From contig NZ_WUEY01000004.1 of NCBI RefSeq assembly GCF_010668395.1, positions 186,001-250,000 of the forward strand: a stretch of 64,000 nucleotides of DNA, read 5' to 3'. The position numbers and the translations under genes were made by a program. Origin of the DNA: Martinezella lusitana. Lineage in GTDB: Bacteria; Pseudomonadota; Alphaproteobacteria; Rhizobiales; Rhizobiaceae. The notes below the pieces were generated by a model. It worked only from the letters and a program-made list of their open reading frames with translations. It did not search any database and was not told where the DNA came from. Below, in pieces: positions 9,168 through 18,464 of this stretch; the stretch's first letter is position 1; each line of letters begins with the position of its first letter.

Positions 9168-9947
9168 ATGACGACTTCGGGCAAACTCGCCGGCCGTCAC
9201 GCCCTCGTCACCGGGGCCGGAAGCGGCATCGGCGCCGCGATCGCCAAGGCGCTCGCGGCCGAAGGCGCGCATGTCAGCCTGGCGGGTCGCCGCAGAGAGC
9301 CGCTGGAAGCGGTCGCCGCCGAACTCGGTGCGGCCGCATTCGTTGTCGATGGCTTCGATGTCACGAGCCCCGAAGCCGTGGCTCAAGGTCTCGCCAAGGC
9401 ACGCGAAACATTCGGCCCGGTGGATATCCTCGTCAACAATGCCGGCGAAGCGCCGAGCGCGTCTTTCGAGAAGACGAGCCTTGAGGCCTGGAACCACGTA
9501 TTGTCGGTCGACCTGACAGGCGTTTTCGTGGTGACGCAGGCAGCCCTTTCCGACCTGAAAGCTTACGGCCCCGGCGCGCGTATCATCAATATCGCCTCGA
9601 CGGCTGGCCTGAAGGGATACGGCTACGTTTCCGCCTATGTCGCCGCCAAGCATGGCGTCGTCGGCCTGACGCGTTCGCTGGCGCTGGAACTTGCCAGGAC
9701 CGGCATCACGGTCAATGCTGTCTGCCCCGGCTTCACCGACACGCCGATCATCCAGCGCTCGATCGAGACGATCGTCGCCAAGACCGGACGTACGGCGGAG
9801 CAGGCACTTTCAGAGTTCACGAAGTCCAATCCGCAGGGACGGCTCGTCAAGCCGGAAGAGGTCGCCGATACCGTCTTGTGGCTGGCATCGCCGGCTGCGG
9901 CATCGATCAATGGACAGGCAATCGCGGTTGCCGGTGGGGAGATTTGA
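9168..9947 (+). CDS. Short-chain dehydrogenase/reductase in the aminobenzoate cluster
   Basis: A 259-residue classical SDR. The NAD(P) motif is TGAGSGIG (about residues 15-22), the structural motif NNAG follows, the catalytic serine is in NIASTAG and the catalytic pair is YVAAK (about 157-161). The C-terminal part has the PGF and SIxGQ features of 3-hydroxyacyl-CoA dehydrogenase-like SDRs. The ATG at 9168 has AGGATGAG just before it and follows the abmA stop by 7 bases. A likely job is oxidation or reduction of a ring hydroxyl/keto group or a 3-hydroxyacyl-CoA after dearomatisation. The exact substrate is inferred, not visible. Confidence 0.85.
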   Translation: MTTSGKLAGRHALVTGAGSGIGAAIAKALAAEGAHVSLAGRRREPLEAVAAELGAAAFVVDGFDVTSPEAVAQGLAKARETFGPVDILVNNAGEAPSASFEKTSLEAWNHVLSVDLTGVFVVTQAALSDLKAYGPGARIINIASTAGLKGYGYVSAYVAAKHGVVGLTRSLALELARTGITVNAVCPGFTDTPIIQRSIETIVAKTGRTAEQALSEFTKSNPQGRLVKPEEVADTVLWLASPAAASINGQAIAVAGGEI

Positions 9948-9952
9948 ACGCG

Positions 9953-10804
9953 ATGAGCGATCGGGACATGACGATGAAAGGCCATCTGAAGCCCTTCAAG
10001 GATTACAAGCCGCAGCACTTCCTCTGGGAAGTGAGCGAGGACGGCCGCGTCGCCACCATTCGCCTGAACCGCCCCGAACGTAAGAACCCGCTGACCTTCG
10101 ACAGCTATGCGGAACTGCGCGACCTTTTCCGCGACCTCGCCTATGCATCGGATATCCGCGCCATCGTGCTGACGGGCGCCGGCGGTAACTTCTCCTCCGG
10201 CGGCGATGTCTTCGAGATCATCGAGCCGCTGACCCGCATGGCCATGCCCGAACTTCTGGCTTTCACGCGCATGACCGGCGATCTCGTCAAGGCGATGCGC
10301 AAATGCCCGCAGCCGATCGTCACGGCGGTCGACGGCATCTGCGCGGGCGCCGGCGCGATCCTTGCCATGGCCTCCGATCTGAGGCTGGCGACGCCCGAAG
10401 CCAAGACGGCCTTCCTTTTCACCCGCGTCGGCCTTGCCGGTGCTGATATGGGCGCCTGCGGCATCCTGCCCCGCATCATCGGCCAGGGCCGTGCCGCCGA
10501 ACTTCTCTTTACCGGCCGGTCGATGACTTCGGCCGAAGGCCATGCCTGGGGTTTCTACAACGCCCGGCACGCCAACGCCGATCTGGAACGCGAGGCCCTC
10601 GCGCTTGCCCGTTCGCTGGCCGACGGTCCCTGGTTCGCCCACGGCATGACCAAGACCATGCTGAACCAGGAATGGGCGATGGGTATCGACGAGATGATCG
10701 AATCCGAAGCGCAGGCGCAGGCGATCTGCATGGCGACGCAGGATTTCCGCCGCGCCTTCGAAGCCTTCGCGGCCAAGCGCCGGCCGGAATTCCAGGGAGA
10801 TTGA
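9953..10804 (+). CDS. Enoyl-CoA hydratase/isomerase (crotonase) family protein
   Basis: A 283-residue crotonase-fold protein. The oxyanion-hole signature is in [15 protein letters not shown] (about residues 77-91), with the second half in [20 protein letters not shown]. In ordinary enoyl-CoA hydratases the GGG-x-E segment supplies a catalytic glutamate. Here that position reads GAGAILAM, so the glutamate is missing; near the second site one sees [15 protein letters not shown]. This suggests a reaction other than simple hydration, perhaps hydrolytic ring opening as in BadI-like crotonases (inference). Start 9953 is the first ATG after the SDR stop; ATGs at 9968 and 9974 are alternatives. Confidence 0.82.
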   Translation: MSDRDMTMKGHLKPFKDYKPQHFLWEVSEDGRVATIRLNRPERKNPLTFDSYAELRDLFRDLAYASDIRAIVLTGAGGNFSSGGDVFEIIEPLTRMAMPELLAFTRMTGDLVKAMRKCPQPIVTAVDGICAGAGAILAMASDLRLATPEAKTAFLFTRVGLAGADMGACGILPRIIGQGRAAELLFTGRSMTSAEGHAWGFYNARHANADLEREALALARSLADGPWFAHGMTKTMLNQEWAMGIDEMIESEAQAQAICMATQDFRRAFEAFAAKRRPEFQGD

Positions 10805-10808
10805 GCTG

Positions 10809-11987
10809 ATGTCCACGGCAAGCAGCCTTCCCGGCCCGACACGCGATCATCTGGATTGGCCCTTCTTCGAGGAGCGGCATCGCCGTTTCGCCGCCGAGGT
10901 CGATGCCTTCGCCAAGTCCGGCGTCATGGCTTCCATCGATCATGCCGATGTCGATGGCGCGTGCCGCAAGCTGGTCAAGGCGCTGGGCGACGCCGGGCTT
11001 CTGACCGCCGCGACCGGTTCGTCCGATAGCGAACCCCTGATCGATTCCCGCATGGTCTGCCTTGCCCGCGAAACGCTCGCCTGGCACGACGGCCTTGCCG
11101 ATTTCGCCTTCGCCATGCAGGGTCTCGGCACCGGGGCCATCGGCCTTTCCGGCTCGCCGGAACTACGTTCGGCCGTTCTGCCCAAGGTGCGCTCCGGCGA
11201 CTGGCTCTCCGCTTTTGCATTGTCCGAGAAGGATGCCGGCTCCGATGTCGCGGCCATGAGCTGCGCCGCACGCCTCGACGGCGATCACTACGTTCTCGAC
11301 GGCGAAAAGACCTGGATTTCCAACGGCGGCATCGCCGATGTCTATACGGTCTTTGCCCGCACCGGCGAAGCGCCGGGAACGCGCGGCATCTCCGCCTTCG
11401 TCGTCTTTGCCGACGACCCCGGCTTTTCGATCGCCGAACGCATCGAGGTGATTGCGCCGCATCCGCTGGCGACGATCCGCTTCGACAATTGCCGTATTCC
11501 CGCGTCGCGCCGCCTCGGGGCCCCGGGCGAAGGCTTCAAGATCGCCATGCGCACGCTCGATATCTTCCGCGCCTCTGTCGCCGCGGCCGGCCTCGGCTTT
11601 GCCCGCCGCGCCCTGGATGAATCGCTTGCCCATGCGCGTGCACGCCCGATGTTCGGCGCCACCCTTGCCGACCTTCAGCTGACGCAGGCCGCTCTCGGCG
11701 ACATGGCGACCGGCATCGACGCGGCGGCATTGCTCACCTATCGGGCGGCTTGGCGTCGCGACGTGCAGCGCTTGCCGACGACGCGCGAGGCGGCCATGGC
11801 CAAGATGACGGCGACGGAAACCGCGCAGAGCGTCATCGACCGTGCCGTCCAGCTTTTTGGCGGGCGCGGCGTGAGGTCGGGCGAGATAACGGAAAAACTC
11901 TATCGGGAGATCCGCGCGCTTCGCATCTACGAAGGTGCGACGGAGGTTCAGAAACTCATTGTTGCGCGCGAACTTCTGAAGACCTAG
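10809..11987 (+). CDS. Acyl-CoA dehydrogenase
   Basis: A 392-residue FAD-dependent acyl-CoA dehydrogenase. The flavin/substrate segment is [15 protein letters not shown] (about residues 136-150), then [15 protein letters not shown]. Near the end is QLFGGRGV, followed by [10 protein letters not shown], whose glutamate is the likely catalytic base. The N-terminal 90 residues are weakly conserved. It follows the crotonase by 4 bases and so is in the same operon. A dehydrogenation of a C7 or C5 acyl-CoA produced after ring opening would fit. The substrate is not readable. Confidence 0.88.
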   Translation: MSTASSLPGPTRDHLDWPFFEERHRRFAAEVDAFAKSGVMASIDHADVDGACRKLVKALGDAGLLTAATGSSDSEPLIDSRMVCLARETLAWHDGLADFAFAMQGLGTGAIGLSGSPELRSAVLPKVRSGDWLSAFALSEKDAGSDVAAMSCAARLDGDHYVLDGEKTWISNGGIADVYTVFARTGEAPGTRGISAFVVFADDPGFSIAERIEVIAPHPLATIRFDNCRIPASRRLGAPGEGFKIAMRTLDIFRASVAAAGLGFARRALDESLAHARARPMFGATLADLQLTQAALGDMATGIDAAALLTYRAAWRRDVQRLPTTREAAMAKMTATETAQSVIDRAVQLFGGRGVRSGEITEKLYREIRALRIYEGATEVQKLIVARELLKT

Positions 11988-12056
11988 AGCAATTCCAGGA
12001 AAAATGCCGTGCGGTTTTCCGTCCGGAATTGCGTAAAACAAAGAAATTGAGCGGTT
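11986..12056 (+). repeat. Short dispersed palindromic repeat, copy 1
   Basis: The 116-bp gap between the two acyl-CoA dehydrogenase genes holds an element starting GAGCAATTCCAGGAAAA and continuing through TTTTCCGTCCGGAATTGCG to about 12056. Its ends can pair (GCAATTCC with GGAATTGC), giving a hairpin in the operon mRNA. A second copy in the same orientation lies at 56865-56930. Such elements are scattered through Rhizobium-type genomes. Confidence 0.75.
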
Positions 12057-12103
12057 CGGCCCCTGCAGGAAATACCGAACTGCCCCAATGGGAGATTAAG
12101 AGC

Positions 12104-13285
12104 ATGAGCCGCGAGATTTTCGACTGGGCCGACCCGTTCCGGCTGACGGAGCAACTGAGCGACGACGAACGCATGGTGCTGGACACTGCGCATTCCTACG
12201 CGCAGGAGAAGCTCAGCCCCCGCGTGCTCGAAGCCTTCCGCAACGAAAAGACAGATCCGGCGATCTTCCGCGAAATGGGCGAACTCGGCCTGCTCGGCCC
12301 GACGATTTCTCCCGAATATGGCGGCGCCGGCCTCAGCTACGTCGCCTACGGCCTGATTGCCCGCGAAGTCGAACGCGTCGACAGCGGCTACCGCTCGATG
12401 ATGAGCGTCCAGTCCTCTCTCGTCATGGTGCCGATCGAAACCTTCGGCTCGGACGCGCAGAAGCAGAAGTATCTGCCGAAGCTCGCGACCGGCGAATGGA
12501 TCGGCTGCTTCGGCCTGACGGAACCCAACCATGGCTCCGACCCCGGCTCGATGGTCACGCGGGCAAAGAAGGTCGATGGCGGCTACAGCCTGACCGGCGC
12601 CAAGACCTGGATCTCCAATGCGCCGATCGCCGATGTCTTCGTCGTCTGGGCGAAGACCGAGGATGGCCTCATCCGCGGCTTCATCCTCGAAAAGGGCTGG
12701 AAGGGCCTGTCGGCGCCCGCCATCCACGGCAAGGTGGGCCTGCGCGCCTCCATCACCGGCGAAGTCGTCATGGACAATGTCTTCGTGCCGGAAGAAAACC
12801 TGATGCCGAACGTGTCCGGCCTGAAGGGGCCGTTTACCTGCCTCAACTCGGCGCGCTTCGGTATTGCCTGGGGCGCCTTGGGTGCTGCCGAGGATTGCTA
12901 TGCCAAGGCTCGGCAATATGTGCTCGACCGCAAGCAGTTCGGCCGGCCGCTGGCCGCCAACCAGCTCATCCAGAAGAAGCTTGCCGACATGGTGACCGAG
13001 ATTACGCTCGGCCTGCAGGGCTGCCTGCGCCTCGGCCGCATGAAGGAAGAGGGCCATCCGCCTGTCGAACTCACCTCCATCGTCAAGCGCAACAGCTGCG
13101 GCAAGGCGCTGGATATCGCCCGCGCCGCCCGCGACATGCTGGGCGGTAACGGCATATCGGACGAGTTCGGCGTCGCGCGTCACCTCGTCAACCTCGAAGT
13201 GGTCAACACCTATGAGGGCACGCACGATATCCACGCGCTTATCCTCGGCCGCGCCATCACCGGCATCGCCGCCTTTTCGAACTGA
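12104..13285 (+). CDS. gcdH: Glutaryl-CoA dehydrogenase
   Basis: A 393-residue acyl-CoA dehydrogenase that matches glutaryl-CoA dehydrogenase, which oxidises and decarboxylates glutaryl-CoA to crotonyl-CoA plus CO2. Features: [14 protein letters not shown] (about residues 94-107), [17 protein letters not shown], the pattern [17 protein letters not shown], and [18 protein letters not shown] at the end, with the catalytic glutamate in YEGTHD. The ATG at 12104 is preceded by GGGAGATTAAGAGC and begins [12 protein letters not shown], a typical start. Its place in the aminobenzoate operon implies that the ring carbons pass through glutaryl-CoA. Confidence 0.88.
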   Translation: MSREIFDWADPFRLTEQLSDDERMVLDTAHSYAQEKLSPRVLEAFRNEKTDPAIFREMGELGLLGPTISPEYGGAGLSYVAYGLIAREVERVDSGYRSMMSVQSSLVMVPIETFGSDAQKQKYLPKLATGEWIGCFGLTEPNHGSDPGSMVTRAKKVDGGYSLTGAKTWISNAPIADVFVVWAKTEDGLIRGFILEKGWKGLSAPAIHGKVGLRASITGEVVMDNVFVPEENLMPNVSGLKGPFTCLNSARFGIAWGALGAAEDCYAKARQYVLDRKQFGRPLAANQLIQKKLADMVTEITLGLQGCLRLGRMKEEGHPPVELTSIVKRNSCGKALDIARAARDMLGGNGISDEFGVARHLVNLEVVNTYEGTHDIHALILGRAITGIAAFSN

Positions 13286-13293
13286 GGCCCGCC

Positions 13294-13725
13294 TTGGCGT
13301 TCAAAACCACCAGACCCCTGCGTTTCGGAGATTGCGATCCCTCTGGGATCGCCTATTTCCCATCCTATCTGAACATCCTCGTCGGGGTGCTGGAAGATTA
13401 CTTCGCCTCGCTTGGCTTTCCCTGGAGAAAACTGATCGACGACCGTCAGCTCGGCGTGCCGACGGTGCGGCTCGATCTGACCTTCATGAAGCCGGGCCTT
13501 CAGGGCGACGATCTCGAATTCCTGCTGACGGTTCATGGCATCGGCCGCTCCTCGCTCGACCTGGAACATCAGGTGTCGGCGAACGGCCATGTGCTGTGGA
13601 CGGCCAGGCACCGCGTCGTCGCCACCTCGCTCGATACGCATAAATCCATTGAATGGCCGGAGGATCTCCGTGCCGCGCTGACCTCTCATCTGGAGAAGAC
13701 CGATGCACACCATCCTGCAACCTGA
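13294..13725 (+). CDS. Acyl-CoA thioesterase, 4-hydroxybenzoyl-CoA thioesterase type
   Basis: A 143-residue hot-dog-fold protein starting at TTG, 8 bases after gcdH. The N-terminal signature FGDCDPSGIAYFPSY carries the catalytic aspartate and is characteristic of 4-hydroxybenzoyl-CoA thioesterases. It may release CoA from stalled aryl-CoA intermediates, or be a true pathway step. Length is normal for the family. It overlaps the RidA gene by 23 bases. No upstream ATG in frame would give a better start. Confidence 0.85.
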   Translation: MAFKTTRPLRFGDCDPSGIAYFPSYLNILVGVLEDYFASLGFPWRKLIDDRQLGVPTVRLDLTFMKPGLQGDDLEFLLTVHGIGRSSLDLEHQVSANGHVLWTARHRVVATSLDTHKSIEWPEDLRAALTSHLEKTDAHHPAT

Positions 13726-14098
13726 AGGCTGGGCCAAGCCGATCGGCTATGCCAATGGCGTAGCGGCGACGGGCCGCACGGTGTTCGTCGGCGGCCAGAT
13801 CGGCTGGAATGCCGCCTGCGAATTCGAAAGCGACGACTTTGTCGATCAGGTGCGCCAGACATTGAAGAATGTCGTCGCCATCCTGGCCGAAGGCGGCGCC
13901 GAACCGAAGCACATCACCTCGATGACCTGGTATTTCACGGACAAGCAGGAATATCTCGGCAGTCTGAAGGGCCTCGGCCAGGCCTATCGCGAGATCATCG
14001 GCCGGCACTTCCCGGCCATGGCTGCCGTGCAGGTCGTCGCCCTCGTCGAAGATCGCGCCAAGATCGAGATCCAGGCGACCGCCGTCATCCCGGAATAA
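13703..14098 (+). CDS. RidA (YjgF/YER057c) family protein
   Basis: A 131-residue RidA-type protein. It has the fold's typical segments GRTVFVGGQIGW (about residues 22-33) and QVRQTLKNVVAILAEGGAE, plus PAMAAVQVVAL towards the end. RidA proteins hydrolyse enamines or imines to ketones and ammonia. The dearomatised product of 2-aminobenzoyl-CoA is itself an enamine, so a pathway-specific deaminase role is a strong inference. The usual C-terminal arginine motif RV.VE is replaced here by DRAKIEIQATAVI, so it belongs to a divergent RidA subgroup. Confidence 0.82.
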   Translation: MHTILQPEGWAKPIGYANGVAATGRTVFVGGQIGWNAACEFESDDFVDQVRQTLKNVVAILAEGGAEPKHITSMTWYFTDKQEYLGSLKGLGQAYREIIGRHFPAMAAVQVVALVEDRAKIEIQATAVIPE

Positions 14099-14120
14099 TA
14101 TCGGACAGGCTGGTAAAATC

Positions 14121-16088
14121 ATGTCGGCATCGCGTTTTTCGGACACCATCTCGGCGGCGCTGACCAACGGGATCCTCGTCGTCACCATAGACAACGCGCC
14201 CGTCAACGCGCTTTCCGCCGATGTCAGGGCCGGCCTCATGGCCGCGTTCGGGCACGCGGAAAACGATGGCAATGTTGCCGGCGTCGTGCTGACGGGAGCA
14301 GGCAACAGCTTCATCGGCGGCGCCGACATCAAGGAATTCGGCAAGCCGCCGGTCGAGCCGTTTCTGCCTGACGTCATTGCCCGGATCGAAGCCTTTCCGA
14401 AACCCGTTGTCGCCGCGATCAATGGCGCGGCCCTCGGCGGCGGCCTGGAGGTGGCGCTTGCCTGCCATCGCCGCCTTGCCGCACCTGCCGCCAAGCTCGG
14501 CCTTCCCGAGGTCAAGCTCGGCATCGTACCCGGCGCAGGCGGCACGCAACGTCTGCCGCGTCTCACCGGAATTGCGGCCGCCATCGACATGATCGCCAAT
14601 GGCCGTATCGTCTCTACCGCCGAAGCCCTCAAGCTCGGCATCATTGACGCGGCGGCCAGCGGCGAGCTGATCGCTGAGGCCGTTGCCGATGCCAAGGCCG
14701 CCATCGCCTCCCCCATACGCCGCACCGGATCGCTGACGGTTCAGCCGGAAGCTCCCGAGGCCGTCGACAAGGCGGCAGCGGACGCGTTGCGCAAGGCGCG
14801 CGGCCAGCGCGCGCCCGCAGAAGCCGTCCGCCTCATACGCCTGGCGGCAACCGCCTCCCTTTCGGATGGTCTTGCCGAGGAGCGCCGCACCTTCGTCGAG
14901 CTGCGCGACAGCGAAGAGGCTGCGGCGTTGCGGCATGTCTTCTTCGCCGAACGCGCAGCCGGTAAGGTCGAGGGCCTGGATGCGGTCACTCCGCGCCGGA
15001 TCGAAACCGTCGGCATCGTCGGCACCGGGCTCATGGGGTCCGGGATTGCCGTCTCGGCGCTCAACGGCGGCTACCGCGTCATCGGCGTGGAACAGACCAC
15101 CGAAGCTGCCGAAAAGGGACGCGAGCGCATCACCAGTCTCCTCGACAAGGCCGTGCAATCGGGCCGCCTCGACGCCGCGGGCCGGGACGATCGCCTCAGC
15201 CGCCTGACGGTGACGGCGGAAATGCAGGAACTCGCCAAGGCCGATATGGTCATCGAAGCCGTGTTCGACGATCTCTCCGTCAAGACGGAGCTGTTCCAAA
15301 GACTTGATGACATCGTCCGCGCCGACGCGATCCTCGCGACCAATACGAGTTACCTCGATCCCGATACCATCGCCGCGTCCACCAGGCTGCCGGAACGCGT
15401 CGTCGGGCTGCATTTCTTCTCGCCCGCCAACATCATGCGGCTGCTTGAAGTGGTGAACTGCAAGGAGACCGCGCCCGACGTGCTGGCGACGGCCCTTGTT
15501 TTCGCGAAGCGGTTGGGCAAGCTGCCCATCGTCTCCGGCGTCACCGAAGGCTTCATCGGCAACCGCATCTTTTCCGCCTATCGCCGCGAAGCCGAATACA
15601 TGCTCGAGGATGGCGCCCTGCCGCAGGAGATCGATGCGGCGCTGGAAGCCTTTGGCTTTCCCATGGGCCCGTTTGCCGTCTTTGACATGGCCGGTCTGGA
15701 AATCGCCTGGGCGCGCCGCAAGCGGCAGGCCGCAACCCGTGACCCAAATGAGCGTTACGTCGTCATCGCCGACCGGCTCTGCGAAGCCGGCCGCTTCGGC
15801 CAGAAATCCGGCCGTGGCTGGTACGCCTATCCCGATGGCAAGCGCACCGTCGATCCGGCGGTGACGGCGATGATCGAAGCCGCACGCGCCGAGAAAGGCA
15901 TTACGCCGCGGCATTTCCCGGCAGACGAGATCGTCGCCCGCCTGTTGAAGGCCATGGCCGGCGAAGGCGAGGCGCTGCTTTCGGAAGGCATCGCCGCACG
16001 CGCAAGCGATATCGACCTCGTCATGATCAACGGCTACGGCTTCCCCTCGAGCAAGGGCGGCCCGATGTTTGCTGCCGGTCGCCGCTGA
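14121..16088 (+). CDS. Bifunctional enoyl-CoA hydratase/3-hydroxyacyl-CoA dehydrogenase, short C-terminus
   Basis: A 655-residue multifunctional beta-oxidation protein. The N-terminal crotonase domain has GAGNSFIGGADIKEF (about residues 57-71) and ALGGGLEVALACH, which keeps the catalytic glutamate. The 3-hydroxyacyl-CoA dehydrogenase part has GIVGTGLMGSGIA (about 297-309), VVGLHFFSPANIMRLLEVV and GFIGNRIFSAYR. The protein ends GYGFPSSKGGPMFAAGRR, whereas relatives continue some 40 residues past GGPMF. The tail therefore looks cut off, 19 bases before the convergent cyclase stop. The role is hydration and oxidation of the acyl-CoA chain to acetyl-CoA precursors. Confidence 0.85.
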   Translation: MSASRFSDTISAALTNGILVVTIDNAPVNALSADVRAGLMAAFGHAENDGNVAGVVLTGAGNSFIGGADIKEFGKPPVEPFLPDVIARIEAFPKPVVAAINGAALGGGLEVALACHRRLAAPAAKLGLPEVKLGIVPGAGGTQRLPRLTGIAAAIDMIANGRIVSTAEALKLGIIDAAASGELIAEAVADAKAAIASPIRRTGSLTVQPEAPEAVDKAAADALRKARGQRAPAEAVRLIRLAATASLSDGLAEERRTFVELRDSEEAAALRHVFFAERAAGKVEGLDAVTPRRIETVGIVGTGLMGSGIAVSALNGGYRVIGVEQTTEAAEKGRERITSLLDKAVQSGRLDAAGRDDRLSRLTVTAEMQELAKADMVIEAVFDDLSVKTELFQRLDDIVRADAILATNTSYLDPDTIAASTRLPERVVGLHFFSPANIMRLLEVVNCKETAPDVLATALVFAKRLGKLPIVSGVTEGFIGNRIFSAYRREAEYMLEDGALPQEIDAALEAFGFPMGPFAVFDMAGLEIAWARRKRQAATRDPNERYVVIADRLCEAGRFGQKSGRGWYAYPDGKRTVDPAVTAMIEAARAEKGITPRHFPADEIVARLLKAMAGEGEALLSEGIAARASDIDLVMINGYGFPSSKGGPMFAAGRR

Positions 16089-16106
16089 GAGCGGTTCCCG
16101 TCGCTG

Positions 16107-17318
16107 TCAGGCTGCCGAAGAGAGCAGCGTGAACAGTTCCTGCGGCCGCTTGACGCCGCGCAGCGCGTAACGTCCAACGGAAACGAGATCGTTGCTGTTC
16201 TGGCTCGACAGCGCCTCGACGAAATTCGAGGACATCAGGATATTACGATCGGCCGAGCGGCACATCGAGGCGATGCGGCTGACTTCGTTGACGGCCGGCC
16301 CGATGACCGTGAAGTCAAGCCGGTCCATGCTACCGATATTGCCGTAGAACACATCGCCGATATGCAGGCCGAGATAGACGTCCGTCACCGGCCTGCCCTC
16401 GATCTGCCGTTGCGAATTCAAGTCGCCCAGCCGCTGGCGCAGCAGCGATTCCGCCATCAGCGCGGCAGCGCAGGCATCGGCGGAATTCCTGGCCTTGAAG
16501 ATCGCCAGCGTGCCGTCGCCGATCAGCTTCAGCACGTTGCCGCCGGCCTCGTGGATCGAGGAGATGACAGCATCCGCATAGGCGTTCAGCATGGGGATGA
16601 TTTCGTCGGGCTCGGCCGTATCCGAGATGCGCGTGTAGTTCGCGAGATCGGAAAACCAGAGGGCTGCGGAAATCCGCTCCGTCTTGCCGCGGGTGATCTT
16701 GCCTTCGAGAACATGCCGGGCGGCATCCTCGCCGAGGTAGACCTCGGCAATGGTCCGGGCGATGCGGCTCATGCCGGTGCATTTGATAGCGAGCGCCAGC
16801 GCCGGCGTCAGCTTGCGCAGCACGCGCAGATCGTCTTCCGGGAAACCGACCTCGGCTGCCGTGGCGAAGTTGGAGTAGAAGCAATCCATCTCGCCGATCG
16901 TACCGCCCTCCTCGAACCGGTGCACCATGGCGATGTAGTCGGTGTGACCATCGGCCAGCAGCGTATCGAGCCCGAAGAAATCGGCCGGCTCGCCAAAACC
17001 GATGCGCCGGCGCACCTCTTCTCCGCCCGTCGTCAACATATGATAGAAGGCGGAACGCTGCCAATTTTCGGAGGCGATGCCCTGATGCGACGGGCCGTAT
17101 TCGAACTCGCGCTCGACTACCTGGTTGCCGTCCCAGCGGAAGGCGCGGCCCTCATAGACCGGGTGCAGCGTATCCATCAGCGCCATGGCCCGGTCGACGT
17201 TGAGGCCATGCTGACGGCACTGCTCGCAGAAGCCCGCCAGAATGTCGGCCTCCGCCATGCCCTTGAGGCCGGCCTGCATGAGCCAGCTGGCAATTTCGCC
17301 AATGTCCTTCGCGTCCAT
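16107..17318 (-). CDS. Class III adenylate/guanylate cyclase
   Basis: A 403-residue protein with an N-terminal sensory-like region of about 210 residues and a C-terminal class III nucleotide cyclase domain. The first metal aspartate lies in AALWFSDLANYTRIS and the second in GGNVLKLIGDGTLAIF. A later conserved stretch is DVYLGLHIGDVFYGNIGS. There are no obvious membrane segments, so it is probably cytoplasmic. Start 17318 has GGGAGAC at a proper distance; upstream in-frame codons look non-coding. Rhizobia carry many such cyclases. The signal it senses is unknown. Confidence 0.88.
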   Translation of the reverse strand: MDAKDIGEIASWLMQAGLKGMAEADILAGFCEQCRQHGLNVDRAMALMDTLHPVYEGRAFRWDGNQVVEREFEYGPSHQGIASENWQRSAFYHMLTTGGEEVRRRIGFGEPADFFGLDTLLADGHTDYIAMVHRFEEGGTIGEMDCFYSNFATAAEVGFPEDDLRVLRKLTPALALAIKCTGMSRIARTIAEVYLGEDAARHVLEGKITRGKTERISAALWFSDLANYTRISDTAEPDEIIPMLNAYADAVISSIHEAGGNVLKLIGDGTLAIFKARNSADACAAALMAESLLRQRLGDLNSQRQIEGRPVTDVYLGLHIGDVFYGNIGSMDRLDFTVIGPAVNEVSRIASMCRSADRNILMSSNFVEALSSQNSNDLVSVGRYALRGVKRPQELFTLLSSAA

Positions 17319-17413
17319 GGATGTCTCCCGACCCTCTGAAGGATTCGCTTTAGTACGAAACCAATGGGCTTGGAATGCCGTACGAAGCAAAATAGCCTTG
17401 ATGTAAGCAACAG

Positions 17414-17444
17414 ATCGCCGCCTCTGTGGCACAGAAGCGGCGAT
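17414..17444. repeat. Imperfect hairpin between SDR and cyclase genes
   Basis: Arms ATCGCCGC and GCGGCGAT (17414-17421 and 17437-17444) extend inward to TCTG/CAGA around a 5-base loop. It lies after the minus-strand SDR gene (stop 17475) and before the cyclase start. No T-tract follows on the minus strand, so termination is uncertain. Confidence 0.4.
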
Positions 17445-17474
17445 TTGACACGTTCGAAGGATGGTCGCGGGGCC

Positions 17475-18377
17475 TCAGGCCCTTGCGTGCGGCTTCAGCA
17501 GATCTTCCAGACCGATACGCCGGAAGAGTTCCGCCCGAACCCGGTCGGCAACACCGTTGACGATTTCCGCGCCATCCTCGGAGGGATCTATATGGGTACG
17601 GAACGGCCGTGTGCCAAACGGCATGTCGACGACATCGACGATCGCTGTTGCTACAGAGGCGGCATCGGCGTCCGCCGGTTCCAGTGAAGCGAGCCCCTTC
17701 AACGCCTGGTCGGGCACGCCGGCATAGGGGCCGTTGTCGTATTCGGCAGCACGGGCCTTATCGGCGGGCGAGCCGGAATGGGCAAAATGGTTGGTGCCCT
17801 TGGTGAAGGCGCCGGGCACGATGATGGCGGTCTCGATGCCCCAGCGGGTCAGCTCCGAAGCGTAGGAGACGGCGAGCGAATCCATCGCGGCCTTGGCCGC
17901 GAAATACGGAGAGAGGTAGGGCGGCGTACCGCCGCGCGTGCTGGACGAGGAAACCCAGACGACCAGACCGTTGCCCTGCTTGCGCATACGGGGCAGCACG
18001 GCGCGATTGACGCGCTGGGTGCTGAGCACGTTGATGTCGTAAAGTTCGGCGAACTGCTCGGGCGTAAAAGCCTCGGCCGGGCCGAAGGACATGTGGCCGG
18101 CATTGTGGATGATGGTGTCTATGCGGCCCTGCTCGGCGATGACGGCGGCGATACCGGTTTCCACGGAAACGTCGGATGCGACATCGAGCTCGACCGTCCT
18201 GAGATCGACGCCGTTCTCCTCGGCAAATGCTGCTGCCGCTGCCACCTGCGCCGCATTGCGCCCCCGGGTTTCGCGGATGCCGGCATAGACCGTGTGGCCT
18301 GCCTTCGCGAGAGCGCGCGCCGTCAGAGCGCCGAAGCCGCTCGATGCGCCTGATATGACGATAACTTGCTTGCTCAT
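17475..18377 (-). CDS. SDR family oxidoreductase
   Basis: A 300-residue short-chain dehydrogenase. The cofactor motif is SGASSGFG (about residues 8-15), then the HNAGHMSFG region, VSSSSTRGG with the catalytic serine, and YFAAK (about 158-162) with the catalytic tyrosine and lysine. It resembles NADP-dependent ketoreductase-like SDRs of about 300 residues. The start has GAAGGAG 8 bases upstream. A second SDR gene lies 87 bases upstream on the same strand, and a LysR gene is divergent from that one, suggesting one regulated unit. Substrate unknown. Confidence 0.85.
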   Translation of the reverse strand: MSKQVIVISGASSGFGALTARALAKAGHTVYAGIRETRGRNAAQVAAAAAFAEENGVDLRTVELDVASDVSVETGIAAVIAEQGRIDTIIHNAGHMSFGPAEAFTPEQFAELYDINVLSTQRVNRAVLPRMRKQGNGLVVWVSSSSTRGGTPPYLSPYFAAKAAMDSLAVSYASELTRWGIETAIIVPGAFTKGTNHFAHSGSPADKARAAEYDNGPYAGVPDQALKGLASLEPADADAASVATAIVDVVDMPFGTRPFRTHIDPSEDGAEIVNGVADRVRAELFRRIGLEDLLKPHARA

Positions 18378-18464
18378 GATCTTGCTCCTTCGTGAAATTA
18401 TCGGCTGTTGACGATTGTCGGGATCGGGGATCGGCGGCAGGCTTTGCCCTGCCGCCTGAAGGGT

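Noticed and set aside
6893..9184. 763-codon frame opposite the monooxygenase/reductase
   Set aside because: It covers a protein with clear flavin motifs. The antisense frame has no motif and reflects codon bias.
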